Shown piece after piece: positions 41,919-52,172 of a stretch of DNA of 64,000 nucleotides. The DNA lies in NCBI GenBank assembly GCA_029834535.1, contig JAQMWT010000297.1:146200-210199 (forward strand), read 5' to 3'. The position numbers and the translations under genes were made by a program. The notes below the pieces were generated by a model. The model saw only the letters and a list, made by a program, of their open reading frames with translations. It had not been told where the DNA came from and did no database searches. The DNA comes from Chrysophaeum taylorii. Lineage: Eukaryota > Sar > Pelagophyceae > Pelagomonadales > Pelagomonadaceae. Positions within the stretch are counted from its first letter, which is position 1; each line of letters starts with the position of its first letter.

Positions 41919-42506
41919 TTGGAACGCTTGTTTCCGGTCACTTGCAGGATTGAGTCTCTTGATTCTCCTCCTGAACGCCGTTGTGTTCATGTCAGTCAGA
42001 TCACCCCTGTGATGGTTTCTCCAGTGGTCGATCGAGCTGTGCCCAAACCCAAGGAGACCTTCCGGGATGATTACAAGCACGGTAAGTTCGTTGTATGTCG
42101 GATTCCAGATAACAAACGGTCCGATTGGCGAAAGAAGATTTACGTAGCTGCAGTTAATGAGCCCTATGATTTTGTGAATGATCGAGTCGCTCTGCATTTT
42201 TATGCTGATCTTGGTCCCCATGACAAGGTTTCTTTTTACAGGCCTACCTCACATCTCTCTACTCGCAAGCTTAAGCCGGAATACAGGGACGTGGACGGTC
42301 GCAGTTTCACCGACAAGTCCAAGGTCAACAACAGTACCACTCCTTGTGTCACCGACTTCGCCCCGCATGAGATCGATGTATTGATTCCTAAGTTCACTTT
42401 GCGTAGTGGACGGGTTCCCGAACCTGTCGTTGAACGTGTCTACAAGAAGATTCGTCCCCGAGATGCTCATTCAGCCAAGGCTCGTGATTCTCGCCGGACT
42501 CGCTGA
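41919..42506 (+). pseudogene. Gypsy integrase C-terminus with extra domain
   Basis: Starts with the usual RPEWRGPFVILERLFP-type end of integrase (just upstream in another frame) and VHVSQITPV. It then has ~150 additional residues (KHGKFVVCRIPDNKRSDWRK; ALHFYADLGPHDKVSFYRP) before the stop. The extension resembles no chromodomain; its role is unknown. Confidence 0.6.
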
Positions 42507-42997
42507 GGGCAGCTCGTATTCTCACCAGGGGAGTCCTGTGGCGGCAACTCCTGACCGCTAAGGCTTACCCTCCCTTCTCGAGGCTTGATACCCGTTCAAC
42601 GGGACGCCTTTTCCTACTTTCCTAGTGACATCATACCTCTCCCTCGTGAGAAGCATTCTTGCAGCATTCTTGTAGCATTCTTGCTATCTGCAGAGCATTT
42701 AGCATGCAGTGGTAAGTCACCTGGGAAACCATCCCGTCTCATCATGAACGTCTGGAAGGTTAATTCGGGGAATGAAAGGTATGTTCCCTATATCCTCAGA
42801 ACACGACAGGCGGCATCTAGAACTACACGAGAAAGGTTAAGTGTATAGTGCTACATACCTCGGGGCGCGCTAGACCATGATGATGAGCTTGAGCACAAAT
42901 CAGAGGACTAATTGACTGTGTAGAAAGGAAGAAGAAGGGTAAGGAAGAGATCACGCTCTCAACGGACGGACAAGGGTAAGAGGCAGCAGATTTCTCT
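42507..42997. repeat. Junction of Gypsy 3' end and Copia Z 3' LTR
   Basis: On the - strand a purine tract CTCGAGGGGGTGC (~42,999-43,011) is followed at 42,997 by AGAGAAATCT. This parallels GAGGGGGTCC-AGAG before the family-1 LTRs, so the Z LTR should run from 42,997 downward to ~42,650. The rest should belong to the 3' end of the + strand Gypsy. Three AGCATTCTTG repeats lie at ~42,650-42,690. Exact borders are not resolved. Confidence 0.4.
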
Positions 42998-43141
42998 GCA
43001 CCCCCTCGAGATGTCATAAGCGCAAGGTGCGACTATAGAACACCTCTGGATAAAGATGATGATGAAGGAAAGCAAAATGATAATACAACCTTCATGGTCG
43101 CAGAGGTCACATACGAAGCATCAAGAGTATAGAAGGGGTGT

Positions 43142-45153
43142 CTAGGGCTTGGACTTGGTGGAGCCGAGAGTCGATTTGACGCTTTTGAACAGAACATTAC
43201 GAAACACAGGTACGACAGACAGTGTGTTAGGGCTATCTGAGGTGGTGGACATCGTTACTGGTTCGAGAGTATTGGTATCGTCGTCGTCAGCTTCTGCTGT
43301 AAGGTGGTGAACACCAATAGCAGAATGGTGTGGTACCATGCGAAACGTGAGTGCAAGTAAAGCATTCAGTATGGATGGCACCAGCGAGTCAAGTTGTAGG
43401 GTGTCCAGTTGGTTTTCCAAGAAGTTGGACTCAGCGAACGGATCCGAGAAGATAGAAGAGTCTTCCGATTCACATGAGATCGGGATGCTCTGAATGCATG
43501 AGAGCAACTTGTCACGCAGATGAAGGAGGTGATCGTCCGGGGAGGAGTGGCTGGCGGCATATTGGTCATGAGCGGTAAGAGTTAAGCGAGACAACAGCTC
43601 TGTAACCTTGTACAGTGTTATAAGTAACACGTGCGCGTTGGCTGTAGGAGGAAAGAGCCGGTTCTCCAGGGAGGTGATTGAAGCAATGGGAGTCTGTAGA
43701 TCTGTGAGTAGAGATAGATTCTCAGCACTGAGAGTGTTGACCTTGCGAACGTGTATTCAAAGAGTTTCCTGGAGCTGTTCGACTTGTTGACGCAAGGCAT
43801 CGAAATCATCAAGCGAAGCAGAGGGCGCAGGGTGTGTCGATGGCGAAGACATCTCCAGAGTAGGGTCGGATGTGGAGAGTGAGTAGTTTAGCGACGTTTC
43901 GGTCAACACATGCTGTGCAAGTAGGGGGTGTTTCGCGTTTAAAAAGCGCAGAGAGTCTTGATGTTCTTCCTGAGTATAAGTGGTGCCGAACATTACATCC
44001 AGGAGTGACGGCGGTTTTGTATCATCTGAAGATGATACGTGTCGTCAAGATTTTGTACCCACGATTGGGCAACATTGGTAACCACAGGTTGGAATTTGGA
44101 GGGCTTGAACATAGCCTGAGCTTTGCGACTCTGTGTTCGAACAAGAGTCACAAGGAAATTAAGATGCTCAAGGTGCATCTGTGTTATAAGCCGACGATCC
44201 AGTGCGAATGGCATTTGTGTAGTAGGATCTGTTGTGGCCAGAGCGGATACAGATAAGACCAAGTTAACAAGTGACGGGTGTTGCGCTAGCATACTTGTCA
44301 AAAGAGTATATAACTTTCTTAGCAGATGATAGATGCGCATGAGGTAAGCGCGTATATGACCGGCTGAGCGCGCATCACGAGGGAATTGGAAGGAAGTATC
44401 ATTGCAAGCACATACGGTAGGTTGAATAGGCACCTGATCAGTATTGTGACACGCGAAGCACAAACCAATAGTAATAGCAGACATGGGGATGTGACCATTC
44501 TTCTTATGGTCGTCCGTGTTGAGGTGACTCAGCACTTCGGTGGGGAGTTCACGAGGCGTTTGAGCTTAGAACTGTACGTGGTCGAGACGAGGAAAGTCGG
44601 TTGTCCAAGATCATTGAGGCATCGCACACAAAAGGACGACAAAATGAAACGTTCGCGTTTGGGGCCTCTATAGCAGCCAATAGAAGCAATAGCAGGAGCA
44701 GCTTCCCAAGGTATAGTAATGGGCAAGCGCATGGATGTGAATGTGGTCATTTCCACGAATAATGAAAAGTCAGTAGACTCATAGACGGAGTGTAGGGCAG
44801 TGATGAGTTCCACTCGCATAAAAGAAGAGAGAAATGGGGTGACAGGGACACGGAAGTTCTCAAGGAGAGAGATTCCTCGTTCGTACAAAGCATAGTCCAT
44901 GCTGAGGCCGTCCTGGAGCTTTAGCGATTGAGGTAAGATATTTTCGGCTGGTGTCGGTGCAACAGCAGCAGTCTGTGGGGTAACAGTAGCAGCAGTCATG
45001 GGTTGTCGCTTCGGCGACAACCTGGGAGAAGGTTCGGCCGTGGAGAGCGAGCGTGGGACTGTCCTTCGAACGACTGGGGAGATGCCGCGGCCACGGGAGT
45101 GCCAAGAAAAGGACATGAGCGACACTCACACGCGTACAAAAAATTTGTGGCAA
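43142..45153 (-). pseudogene. ORF3 of Copia Z
   Basis: Frames 44,529-45,125, 43,993-44,535, 43,757-43,993 and 43,142-43,630 form one protein of ~600+ residues with frameshifts. The middle has CVRC...LNTDDHKKNGH...GLCFACHNTD, the same C-x2-C / H...H / C-x2-C spacing as in ORF3 of A, X and Y (CTKC...H..HCFD...CVMC), although overall identity is low. The C-terminal half is helical with coiled-coil stretches (DDFDALRQQVEQLQETL). It contains one TETSLNY motif. Function unknown; it lies after pol, like an env or extra gag gene. Confidence 0.5.
43884..43904 (-). repeat. Interspersed boundary motif, inside ORF3 of Z
   Basis: The - strand GACCGAAACGTCGCTAAAC is read in frame as TETSLNY, between the Cys/His half and the coiled-coil half of ORF3. 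Confidence 0.65.
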
Positions 45154-45172
45154 AAGAAGGTAGGGCCAGGGC

Positions 45173-45193
45173 TAGTTTAACGACGTTGCGGTC
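45173..45193 (-). repeat. Interspersed boundary motif, between pol and ORF3 of Z
   Basis: GACCGCAACGTCGTTAAAC just after the RNase H stop codon. One frame reads TATSLN followed by TAG. The matching position in A and Y reads SEMTLN followed by a stop. Confidence 0.65.
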
Positions 45194-45200
45194 ACTAGGG

Positions 45201-45896
45201 TTAGGCATCTTCAATCCTGTAAAGGCTTGTCGTCAGAAGCACGATGCATACCGAGTAGAGAACGAAAAGTGGAGAACTTAGCAGCAATGGCTTTGTAAAA
45301 CCATCAGCCACGTTTAGCTTGCCGGGAACATGATGGACTCGAATTTTCTGTAGCGAGATGTACTCACGGATCTTAAAGCCTCTGGCCGACAGTGCCTTGG
45401 AGCGAGATGATCCATCTGGGTTATTATAGGTGTGAACAGCAGCAGCATTGTCAGACAAGAGAGGTAGGCTTCTGATGAAGCGCATATGTTCCGCAATTGG
45501 GTTGTCATTGCCATCGAAATCAACAGGATCAGCGGTGTTCTCACCATTAACATTGTTGACGTAGAAGGTGGGGTTGACGACAAAAGAGAGTTCCAACAGT
45601 AGCTTGCGTAGCCAAACAGCTTCATCAGCACAAATACTGAGGGCAATCAACTCAGCTTCGTGAGTTGAGCAGGAGACAATCGGTTGAAGCTTGCTTTTCC
45701 AACCAATAAGGCAGTTGAAAAGATAGAAGACAAACCCGGTGGTAGATTTCCTATTTTCCTGTGCTAAGGAAGGGGCGTTGTCAGCGTCGACCATGGCTAC
45801 TAAGGGATCAAACTGTCCAGTGGATACATCCTGCGGTTGGTAGTCGACCACAGTGGATAGATCGATTCTATTAGCGGAAACAGTGCGAAGGTGAGC
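45201..45896 (-). pseudogene. Copia Z RNase H
   Basis: NRKSTTGFVFYLFNCLIGWK, STHEAELIALSICADEAVWL and VHHVPGKLNVADGFTKP are the standard Copia RNase H blocks. A TAA at 45,897-45,899 separates it from RT. It ends with a stop at 45,201. Confidence 0.88.
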
Positions 45897-47079
45897 TTAA
45901 ATAGCATTACCTTTAGGATGAAACCAGAGGTGAAGTGAGCGGTTTTCCGGCTTCCTCAGGTAGCGGAGCAGGTGTTCTAGCATTTGGACGTGAACATACG
46001 TGGGTGCATGCATACCACGCGAACATCTGCCCAAGGCTTGCGAGAAGTCAGGTCTGCAGGCCACTTGCATGAACACCAGCTTGCCAAGGAGGGTGGCAAA
46101 GTGCGAGTTGATGTACAACTCTGTTTCAGAGCTGGGAGTGCCATCTTCATACTTGAAGGACGAAGACATAGGATATTTAAGCGGAGTTAGTTGCTGCAAG
46201 ACAGGATGATCAGCGAAGAGTTCATCAAGCTTGGCTTGCACATCCAGAGAGATGGATCCGTCAGATGTGCGACACACACGCATGCCTAGGAGGGTATGGA
46301 CAGGTTCAAACTGCTCTACAGCATACCGTTTGTGAAGGGCATCCTGTAACTCAGTACGAAGAGTGTCATCATTAGACACAATAACAATTTCGTCTACAGA
46401 CAGACTGCATACGACGAACTTAGCATGTGCGGATACTCGAGCATATAGGCAAGAGTCCGAATGCAGGCGCTTGTAGCCAAGGCTACGGAAGAAGCCATCT
46501 ATCTCTTTGTTCTAAAGAGATGGTGATTGCCGAAGTCCATAAAGTGACTACAGCAGTTTCGGTAGGCGTCGGCCCTTGTACTTAGCGTCATCGGGGTCGA
46601 TAAGCTTGATGCGGTCTGGTAACTGAACATAGACGCTGGCATCAATGTCAGACTGAACGAAGGCGTTCGGGACGTCTGCGTGGTAGACAGGCAATTGCTT
46701 GTATGCTGCAATAGCCAGTAGTACCCGGATTGCGGTCATTGTGGCCATTGGGCTGAAGGTGCCAAAGAAATCGGCGCCATGGGATGCTAGGAAGCCACGT
46801 AGCACGAGGCGAGCCTTGTGCTTTACGTATTTGCCTGCAGAGTCCGTTTTAATCTTCAGCACCATCCTGCTGTCAATAGGGCGAGAGACACCGTCGGGTG
46901 ACGAAAGTTTGAAGCAACCAAAGCGGATAATGTCGTGGAGTTCCTTGGCGATGGCCTTGAGGTAGGCGTGCCTGTCTTCAGGCGACATACCGTGGAGGCA
47001 CTTAAGTTTAAATTCGTCGATGGAAACGCCCGCTTCTTGGACCTTATATTCGTCAGGACCAACAGTGGCTGGTGAACTA
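45897..47079 (-). pseudogene. Copia Z reverse transcriptase
   Basis: KLKCLHGMSPEDRHAYLKAI, SRMVLKIKTDSAGKYVKHKA, LRGFLASHGADFFGTFSPMA and YHADVPNAFVQSDIDASVYV, then after two in-frame TAG codons (in SLYGLRQSP-type sequence) an altered active site SVDEIVIV where VDD is expected, then LLGMRVCRTSDGSISLDVQA and AHTASTA-type spacing. The altered active site and stops mean no activity. Confidence 0.88.
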
Positions 47080-47100
47080 TAGTTTAACGACGTTGCGGTC
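47080..47100 (-). repeat. Interspersed boundary motif, just before RT of Z
   Basis: GACCGCAACGTCGTTAAAC read in frame as TATSLNY, ~25 residues upstream of the first RT block. Confidence 0.7.
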
Positions 47101-48242
47101 GAGGCAGTGTGCGCGACTTCGGGATAAGCGGAAACAGCGTCAGTAGGAGGGGTAGAGGAAGCAGATTCCAGTTGAATATGGATAGTAGGGTCGGCATGTA
47201 AGACCTGGGTGATATAATCTGTAGAGACCAGAAGGTATTCCTCCAATTCAGACAGAGATGCAGAATTAGCGCCAAACTCGGAGGAGTTGTGATCGATAAA
47301 GCTGGTCGGCGCCAGATACGTAAGTGCATACTGTAAGGAAGAGATGCCAAAGGCAGCAGGGTGATCAGTGAACGCGGCTAAAAGAGGCTGCGGAATGGAG
47401 CGCGTAGGTGAACCATCAGCAGTTAGAAAGGTTGCGGCTGGGATGCTGGTCGCGCACTTAGCGTGGGCGAAGTAACCATCGACGTGCGGGTAACGGGCAA
47501 GTAAGTCAGTGCGCAACGGGAGAAAAAGACGAGCTAACAACGCATGTTCCCCCTCTGAGCAGATAGCAGACCAAAGGATACCACCATTGATATGCAGGGC
47601 GGAGAGGGCGGGGGACTTGAACGTAAGAAAGTGGTGGCGGAGATCCCAGCGGAAATCGGCGAGTTTGCCACCAGCGGCTTTGTAAGCACCAATAGTAGAC
47701 GCTTGCAGCCGGGCTTGGATATTCTTCCTGGAGGCTGCCTTGCGGTTGTTAGGTTGTTTGGAACCTGGGACATGAACGAGGTCATCTTGTGCAAAAAGGT
47801 CCTTGTAAGAAGGAAGCAAGGGCGGCGGTGGCATAGAGCCAGAATCGTCGACGGGAGGAGAGTCGGAAGTAGGAGGAGAAGCAGGAGCAGGGGACGAAGA
47901 AGGAGCTGAGGGAGGTGGAGAGTGCCCCCTCTGAGGATGAGGTGTCCGTGTCCCCCTCTGAATGAGATGGTCTTGGATAGCAGCGTGGGGTGTGAGCGAG
48001 AAAGGCGCGGGGGGAGCGTGAGGCGGAGGAGCAAGTTCAGGATCAGGAGTAGGAGTAGGATGCTGGAGCATGTAGAGGAATTGCAGCTTGGACGAAACAC
48101 GGATTTGTCCGTTTTCAGGGTTGAGGACGACGTCGGCAATATGGTCAACGGGTGGGGAGACGAGCGGGTTTTGCGCGTTAGCGCAACATAGATATAGGTA
48201 CTTGCGGCGGCACGGTTCCCACTTGTGGTGCTCGTGGGGTTC
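47101..48242 (-). pseudogene. Copia Z integrase C-terminal region and Pro-rich spacer
   Basis: Starts HHKWEPCRRKYLYLCC at the LINE junction (the usual integrase C-terminal 'folding' segment), followed by a Pro/Ser-rich region and an unrecognised ~250-residue spacer (HINGGILWSAICSEGEHALL...). The frame is open to the RT. Confidence 0.55.
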
Positions 48243-48974
48243 CAATATAAGGTAGCACTCTGCGCCGCTTCATACCGGTCGTCGACCAGTTTAAGTACCT
48301 CGGCTCGGTCCTCTCGCGCGACTGCCGCGACGACTCAGACGTCGACGCGCGGATCAAGAAGGCGTCTCAGGCATTCGGTGCCTTGCGGGACTGCATCTTC
48401 GCCTCGAAGTCCGTCTCTGCTCGCGCCAAGCGCCTCGTCTATGTCTCGCTCGTCCTGGCCATCCTCCTTCACGGTGCGGAATCGTGGTGCCTCACCGAGG
48501 TCCTGTTCCGCCGGCTGCGGTGTTTCCACGCGCAGTGCGCCCGCGTCGTGTGTCGTGTGACCCGGAAGCACACCTGGCTCCACCACATCTTAACGGAGAT
48601 CCTGCTGCGGCGCCTCGGCCTCGAGTCCATCGACGTCTACGTCACGCGCCGCCAGCTCCGCTGGGCCGGTCATGTCGCCCGCATGCCCTTCTCCCGACTC
48701 CCTCGCAAGATGCTCTCGTCTTGGGTCCGCTCCAAGCGCCCACCGGAGGCTCCGCAGATGACGTACGGGAGGACGCTCGCCAAGGCACTCCGGAAATGCG
48801 ACATCCCCTTCAACTCGTGGCACGACCTCGCACAAGACCGCGCGCAGTGGCGGTCCGCCATCAACGCCTTTTCATCCCTCGCCTCCCAACTGTGTGATTT
48901 TGCTCTGTGATCCTGGACCGGCTACTGCCGGTCCAGCCTGGCTCCCATGCCCGGGAGAGGTCCGAAGTTAGTTA
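48243..48974 (+). mobile_element. 5'-truncated LINE insertion (ORF2 C-terminus) with GTTA tail
   Basis: Encodes ~218 residues of the post-RT region of a non-LTR retrotransposon ORF2: QFKYLGSVLSRD...DARIKKASQAFGALRDC, LAILLHGAESWCL, RQLRWAGHVARMPFSRLPRK, stop at 48,910. A ~60-nt 3' UTR ends GAAGTTAGTTA. It is flanked by gttc (48,239-48,242 and 48,975-48,978). Removing it and one gttc restores the Z integrase frame (KIIRAEPHEHHKWEPC). Its last ~80 nt match the SINE tails. Confidence 0.88.
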
Positions 48975-49661
48975 GTTCAGCGCGGATGATCTTGAGCATG
49001 GCATGCTGGGGGGTGCTCAGTTGATTGTAGAGTAGCTGTTGCGGACTCAGGATAGCATGGTGAGTGCGCTCGAGCGTGGCGTTCGGGAGAAGGTTGTAGC
49101 TTTGGATGGTGTGTATTACCGCCCAGGGAAACATGATGGCTGGTTCCACGATCTTGGAGCCACGATCTTGAGCATTAAGGAGAGAACGAAGGCGAGTTGA
49201 GGAGGCGGAGGCGATGAAGCCGATGGCTGACTCGACTTCAAAGTTAAAGTGGTGCATGTACGGCGGGAAAGCGACGAGGTGAATGCCCTTATCGACGCGG
49301 CACGGGGCGGTAATGTTACACAAAGTCCAGAGCTTTTATTGAACTCCGTGGCGTTGGTGGTGCGTGTAAAGTACACCAAGAGAAACTTCGAGATAAGTTC
49401 TTTGAACACAATAATATGTGTGAAGCCTCCCCATTCTGATGGAATTGTCACATAGCCGCCGTCGCACGCCCAGACTTCGCCGGCTTTGTGAGTTTGCTCA
49501 AAAGAGGGCTTGGTCGGATTGAAGTGCTTGTGCGGGTGGCGCTTGTTATATGCGATGCAGTCGGTGCATAAGTCGCGATAGGGTAGGCCTGAGGCAGAGA
49601 AGCCAGGGCGAGCCAGTACGTTGGGGGCCTTGGCTGCGACGTTGTCGGGACAGTGGTGCAC
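48975..49661 (-). pseudogene. Copia Z integrase core
   Basis: Zinc site HHCPDNVAAKAP...YRDLCTDCIAYNKRH, first Asp in EVWACDGGYVTIPSEWGGF, FKELISKFLLVYFTRTTNAT, then after a frameshift VDKGIHLVAFPPYMHHFNFE with the Glu in FEVESAIGFIAS, and RTHHAILSPQQLLYNQLSTP. Normal Copia layout. Confidence 0.8.
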
Positions 49662-49682
49662 CCGGTGGAAGCGATTGGCAAG

Positions 49683-50576
49683 TTATTTGGCGTTGAGGTA
49701 TTCAGCAGATCCGTGTGCGAAGGATTTGCGAGGAATGGGATGAGCGGGGATATGACGTTTGCGCCGAACATCGAACTTGAGTTCGGTGTCCAAGGCAGGA
49801 GGAGGTGGTGCGTCGTCATCCTGGTGCGCGGCAGGGTCACTTGGAGGTGCATCCTCATCATCGCGAGTAGCGAGAGTATCTTCGTAGGACGAAGATGTAT
49901 AGTTTAACGACATTTCGGTCAAGCAGTTGCTGGAGATAGACGTCATAAAGGCTTGTGCCAAAGACAAGGTATCTGTGCTGCACGTGGTGGAGGCCGGATC
50001 AAAGGTCATGGAGTTGGATACATAGGATTTCTTCGTCACGGCAGCAGTATGTTGGAAGGTAGGGTCCAACATAAGAGATTTAATATCGGCAACGAGGAGC
50101 GAGAGGTGCTTGTACAGTGTACGTACAGGCAGAGCATTGCTGAGCATGTCGCAGCAAAGGTCGTGGCGAAGAGACAAGAGGAAAGATTCCTGTTGCTTGG
50201 TGTGGTTGTGAGCACAAATCAACTCCGGTCGAGTAGGATGGCGTAGTTTCCCGCTGCGAGGGTCGAGTACGATAATGTTTGCATACCCTCGGACGGTGGG
50301 CAATGGAGCAAGCATGGAGTGGATTTTAGAGCCGAGTTTGCGGTCACTTCCACGAATATACCCTATTTAGTGACTATGAGATAAGTGGTGATCTTCCACA
50401 GCAAAATGAGAATCCTTGTAGTCGAAAGAATTATCAGTGGCCTTGTAGGTAAGGCAGCCAGGCATCACAAGAGAGCATATGGACAAGAGCTTTTGTATGG
50501 CGGTGCCATAGGTGGCAGCGGAGCCAACTTGGGGAAGGGTTTGGATTATCCACAAGTAACCCATAGACGGCTCCAA
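49683..50576 (-). pseudogene. Copia Z linker between methyltransferase and integrase
   Basis: Frames 50,367-50,576 and 49,683-50,315 contain GYANIIVLDPRSGKLRHPTR, then the boundary motif (TEMSLNY), an acidic/Pro-rich stretch and RRKRHIPAHPIPRKSFAHG leading into integrase. No enzyme domain is recognised. Confidence 0.4.
49900..49920 (-). repeat. Interspersed boundary motif, before integrase of Z
   Basis: GACCGAAATGTCGTTAAAC read in frame as TEMSLNY. Confidence 0.7.
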
Positions 50577-51182
50577 TTATATAGATCTGTCTCTGTCGCG
50601 GGGGACGTTGGAGGCAGTAAACGTATACGTGCTTCCAAACGCGTCAATGGAAGCATGATATTTGGCGGCGGCGTTTTCTATGGTGAGGTTGCCGTCAGAA
50701 TGGTGGCCGCCGGTTAGGAAGTAGCTATTGAGGGATGTTGATGAGGCTGTAAGTAGTAACCTATGTGACGGTTGGTCAGTTTCGAAAACGGTTATGGAAT
50801 AGGACACAGGAGTGGGTGAGTTGGTGTGCAATCTGGCAAGCACGCTATAGAGGATGGTAAAAGCCTTAACATGCAATGGAGTAGTTGCATGAGGCAGTGG
50901 ATCCATGGAGGAGCGTTTGAAACACAGCTGATGATAAGTACACTCGGATTGAGCAGAGTGCGTGCGTTGCTCGTGAGCCTGTTGTGAGTGAAGGCGCAAA
51001 AATAACAAATTGAGTGTTTCGAGGTCAGTCATAGTAAGCTGAACAGAGCCTGTGCGAGAGTAAGGTGCGAAAGTGTTAGGAACGGGGACATATGGAGGAT
51101 CGGGGAACACCCGGATCCAGTCTCTATAGATATTTTTGGATAGCCAAAGTCGTTTAGGAATGGCTTGTATGTCATCCACGAT
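50577..51182 (-). pseudogene. Region downstream of the Z methyltransferase core (possible target-recognition part)
   Basis: In frame after a TAA, it reads VDDIQAIPKRLWLSKNIYRD, PNTFAPYSRTGSVQLTMTDL and further unrecognised sequence. A 'pre-motif X'-like LTMTDLETLNLLFL is plausible for the end of a C5-methyltransferase, but this is weak. Confidence 0.35.
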
Positions 51183-51188
51183 CTTAAG

Positions 51189-52172
51189 TTAGGGGCGTGG
51201 GTGGTGGATAGGCCATGACAGTATGTTGATTGGTCCAGTAGAATACCTGCGTGCGATGCAGATCCATCTTCCCCTAGATTGGTAGTCGCCACAGAGGTAG
51301 GTCGGGAACCTGTCAACAACATCAACACAGTAATCGAGTGTGGCATGGATGAGATTGGCGACATTCATATGGTCTTGATGACAGTACTTGTGGGGTGGTG
51401 TCATCTCAGCCAGTAGTACCAAGGGTTGGAGAAGTTTGATGACAGACAGCATGCTGTAGAACAGAGAGTCGTCGAGCAGGCTGTGTAAGTCTTCGGTCTT
51501 ATGCTGCTTTAGTACATTCCTGTTGGTGCAGGGAGGAGTGATCTCAATAATATCACAATAAAATTTGCGCCTTTCCTCTGGTGAGATTAGGTGAAGATGG
51601 TTGATAAAGGCGTGTAAAGATTCAAATAATAATACTGTAGGAAAATGGCGGCGTAGCATGCGCACAAGCGTATCATCAGACTCAACAACAACTTTTACAT
51701 TGATGTTTAAGCCTAGGTCATTAGTGGCTTGAGACAGGAACTCTGGGGTTGACAAACCAGAACAGAGTAACATGACAGAGGGTTTGCGAAGATTGGGCCC
51801 TTGTGAGAGAAACACTGGGCAAGAAAGCATCCATGTTAATGGCGGAGTGTTTTGTTGGACGAACTTGTTATGTTCCCGAAGATTAAGAACCAAAGGGCGA
51901 ATCCACGGGCGATCTGGTGAAACCCTCTTAAGGAGATATTTATAATATGCCAGTAGATCCCTGTTTTCGTGGTATCGCTTGAGCGGAAATGCGCGGGAGC
52001 GTAGTTCGAGTTGCTTGTCGCGAGCGATGTTGTAGGTGAGACCAGGGAGAGCAGGCAAATTAGCTGCTACGTAATGTAGGGGAATACGCACATCTTTGTC
52101 TATGCGGCTCGTGACAGCGCTGAGCTTTGGTTCAGATCGACCATTGAACACAGTGGTCAAGTTCGTCTGGTT
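51189..52172 (-). pseudogene. Cytosine-5 DNA methyltransferase domain in Copia Z
   Basis: An uninterrupted 324-codon frame with ordered C5-methyltransferase motifs: I, SVMLLCSGLSTPEFLSQ (res. 128-144); II, VKVVVESDD (E160); the RHFP that follows; IV, DIIEITPPC (catalytic Cys 211); VI, LVLLAEMTPP (Glu 252); VIII, GDYQSRGRWICIARR (QxRxR, 294-298). Spacing matches bacterial and eukaryotic C5 enzymes. It lies between the protease (upstream, across one TAG at ~52,172) and the integrase linker. All catalytic residues are kept although other parts of Z are broken, so this domain was functional until recently. Motif I has CSG instead of FSG and lacks the second Gly. Role suggested: methylating the element's own DNA or that of competitors. 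Confidence 0.8.

Larger units (their letters stand above)
36565..42506 (+). mobile_element. Ty3/Gypsy retrotransposon pol with embedded cytosine-5 methyltransferase
   Basis: Order on +: protease-linker, C5-methyltransferase, (short inverted-looking segment), RT, RNase H, integrase with HHCC, C-terminal extension. RT before INT is the Gypsy order. The 5' end (gag and LTR) is missing or lies beyond the minisatellite. Frame breaks: ~38,200, 39,135, 40,540 (an AT repeat), 41,490 and 41,850. A foreign solo LTR splits the methyltransferase. Confidence 0.85.
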
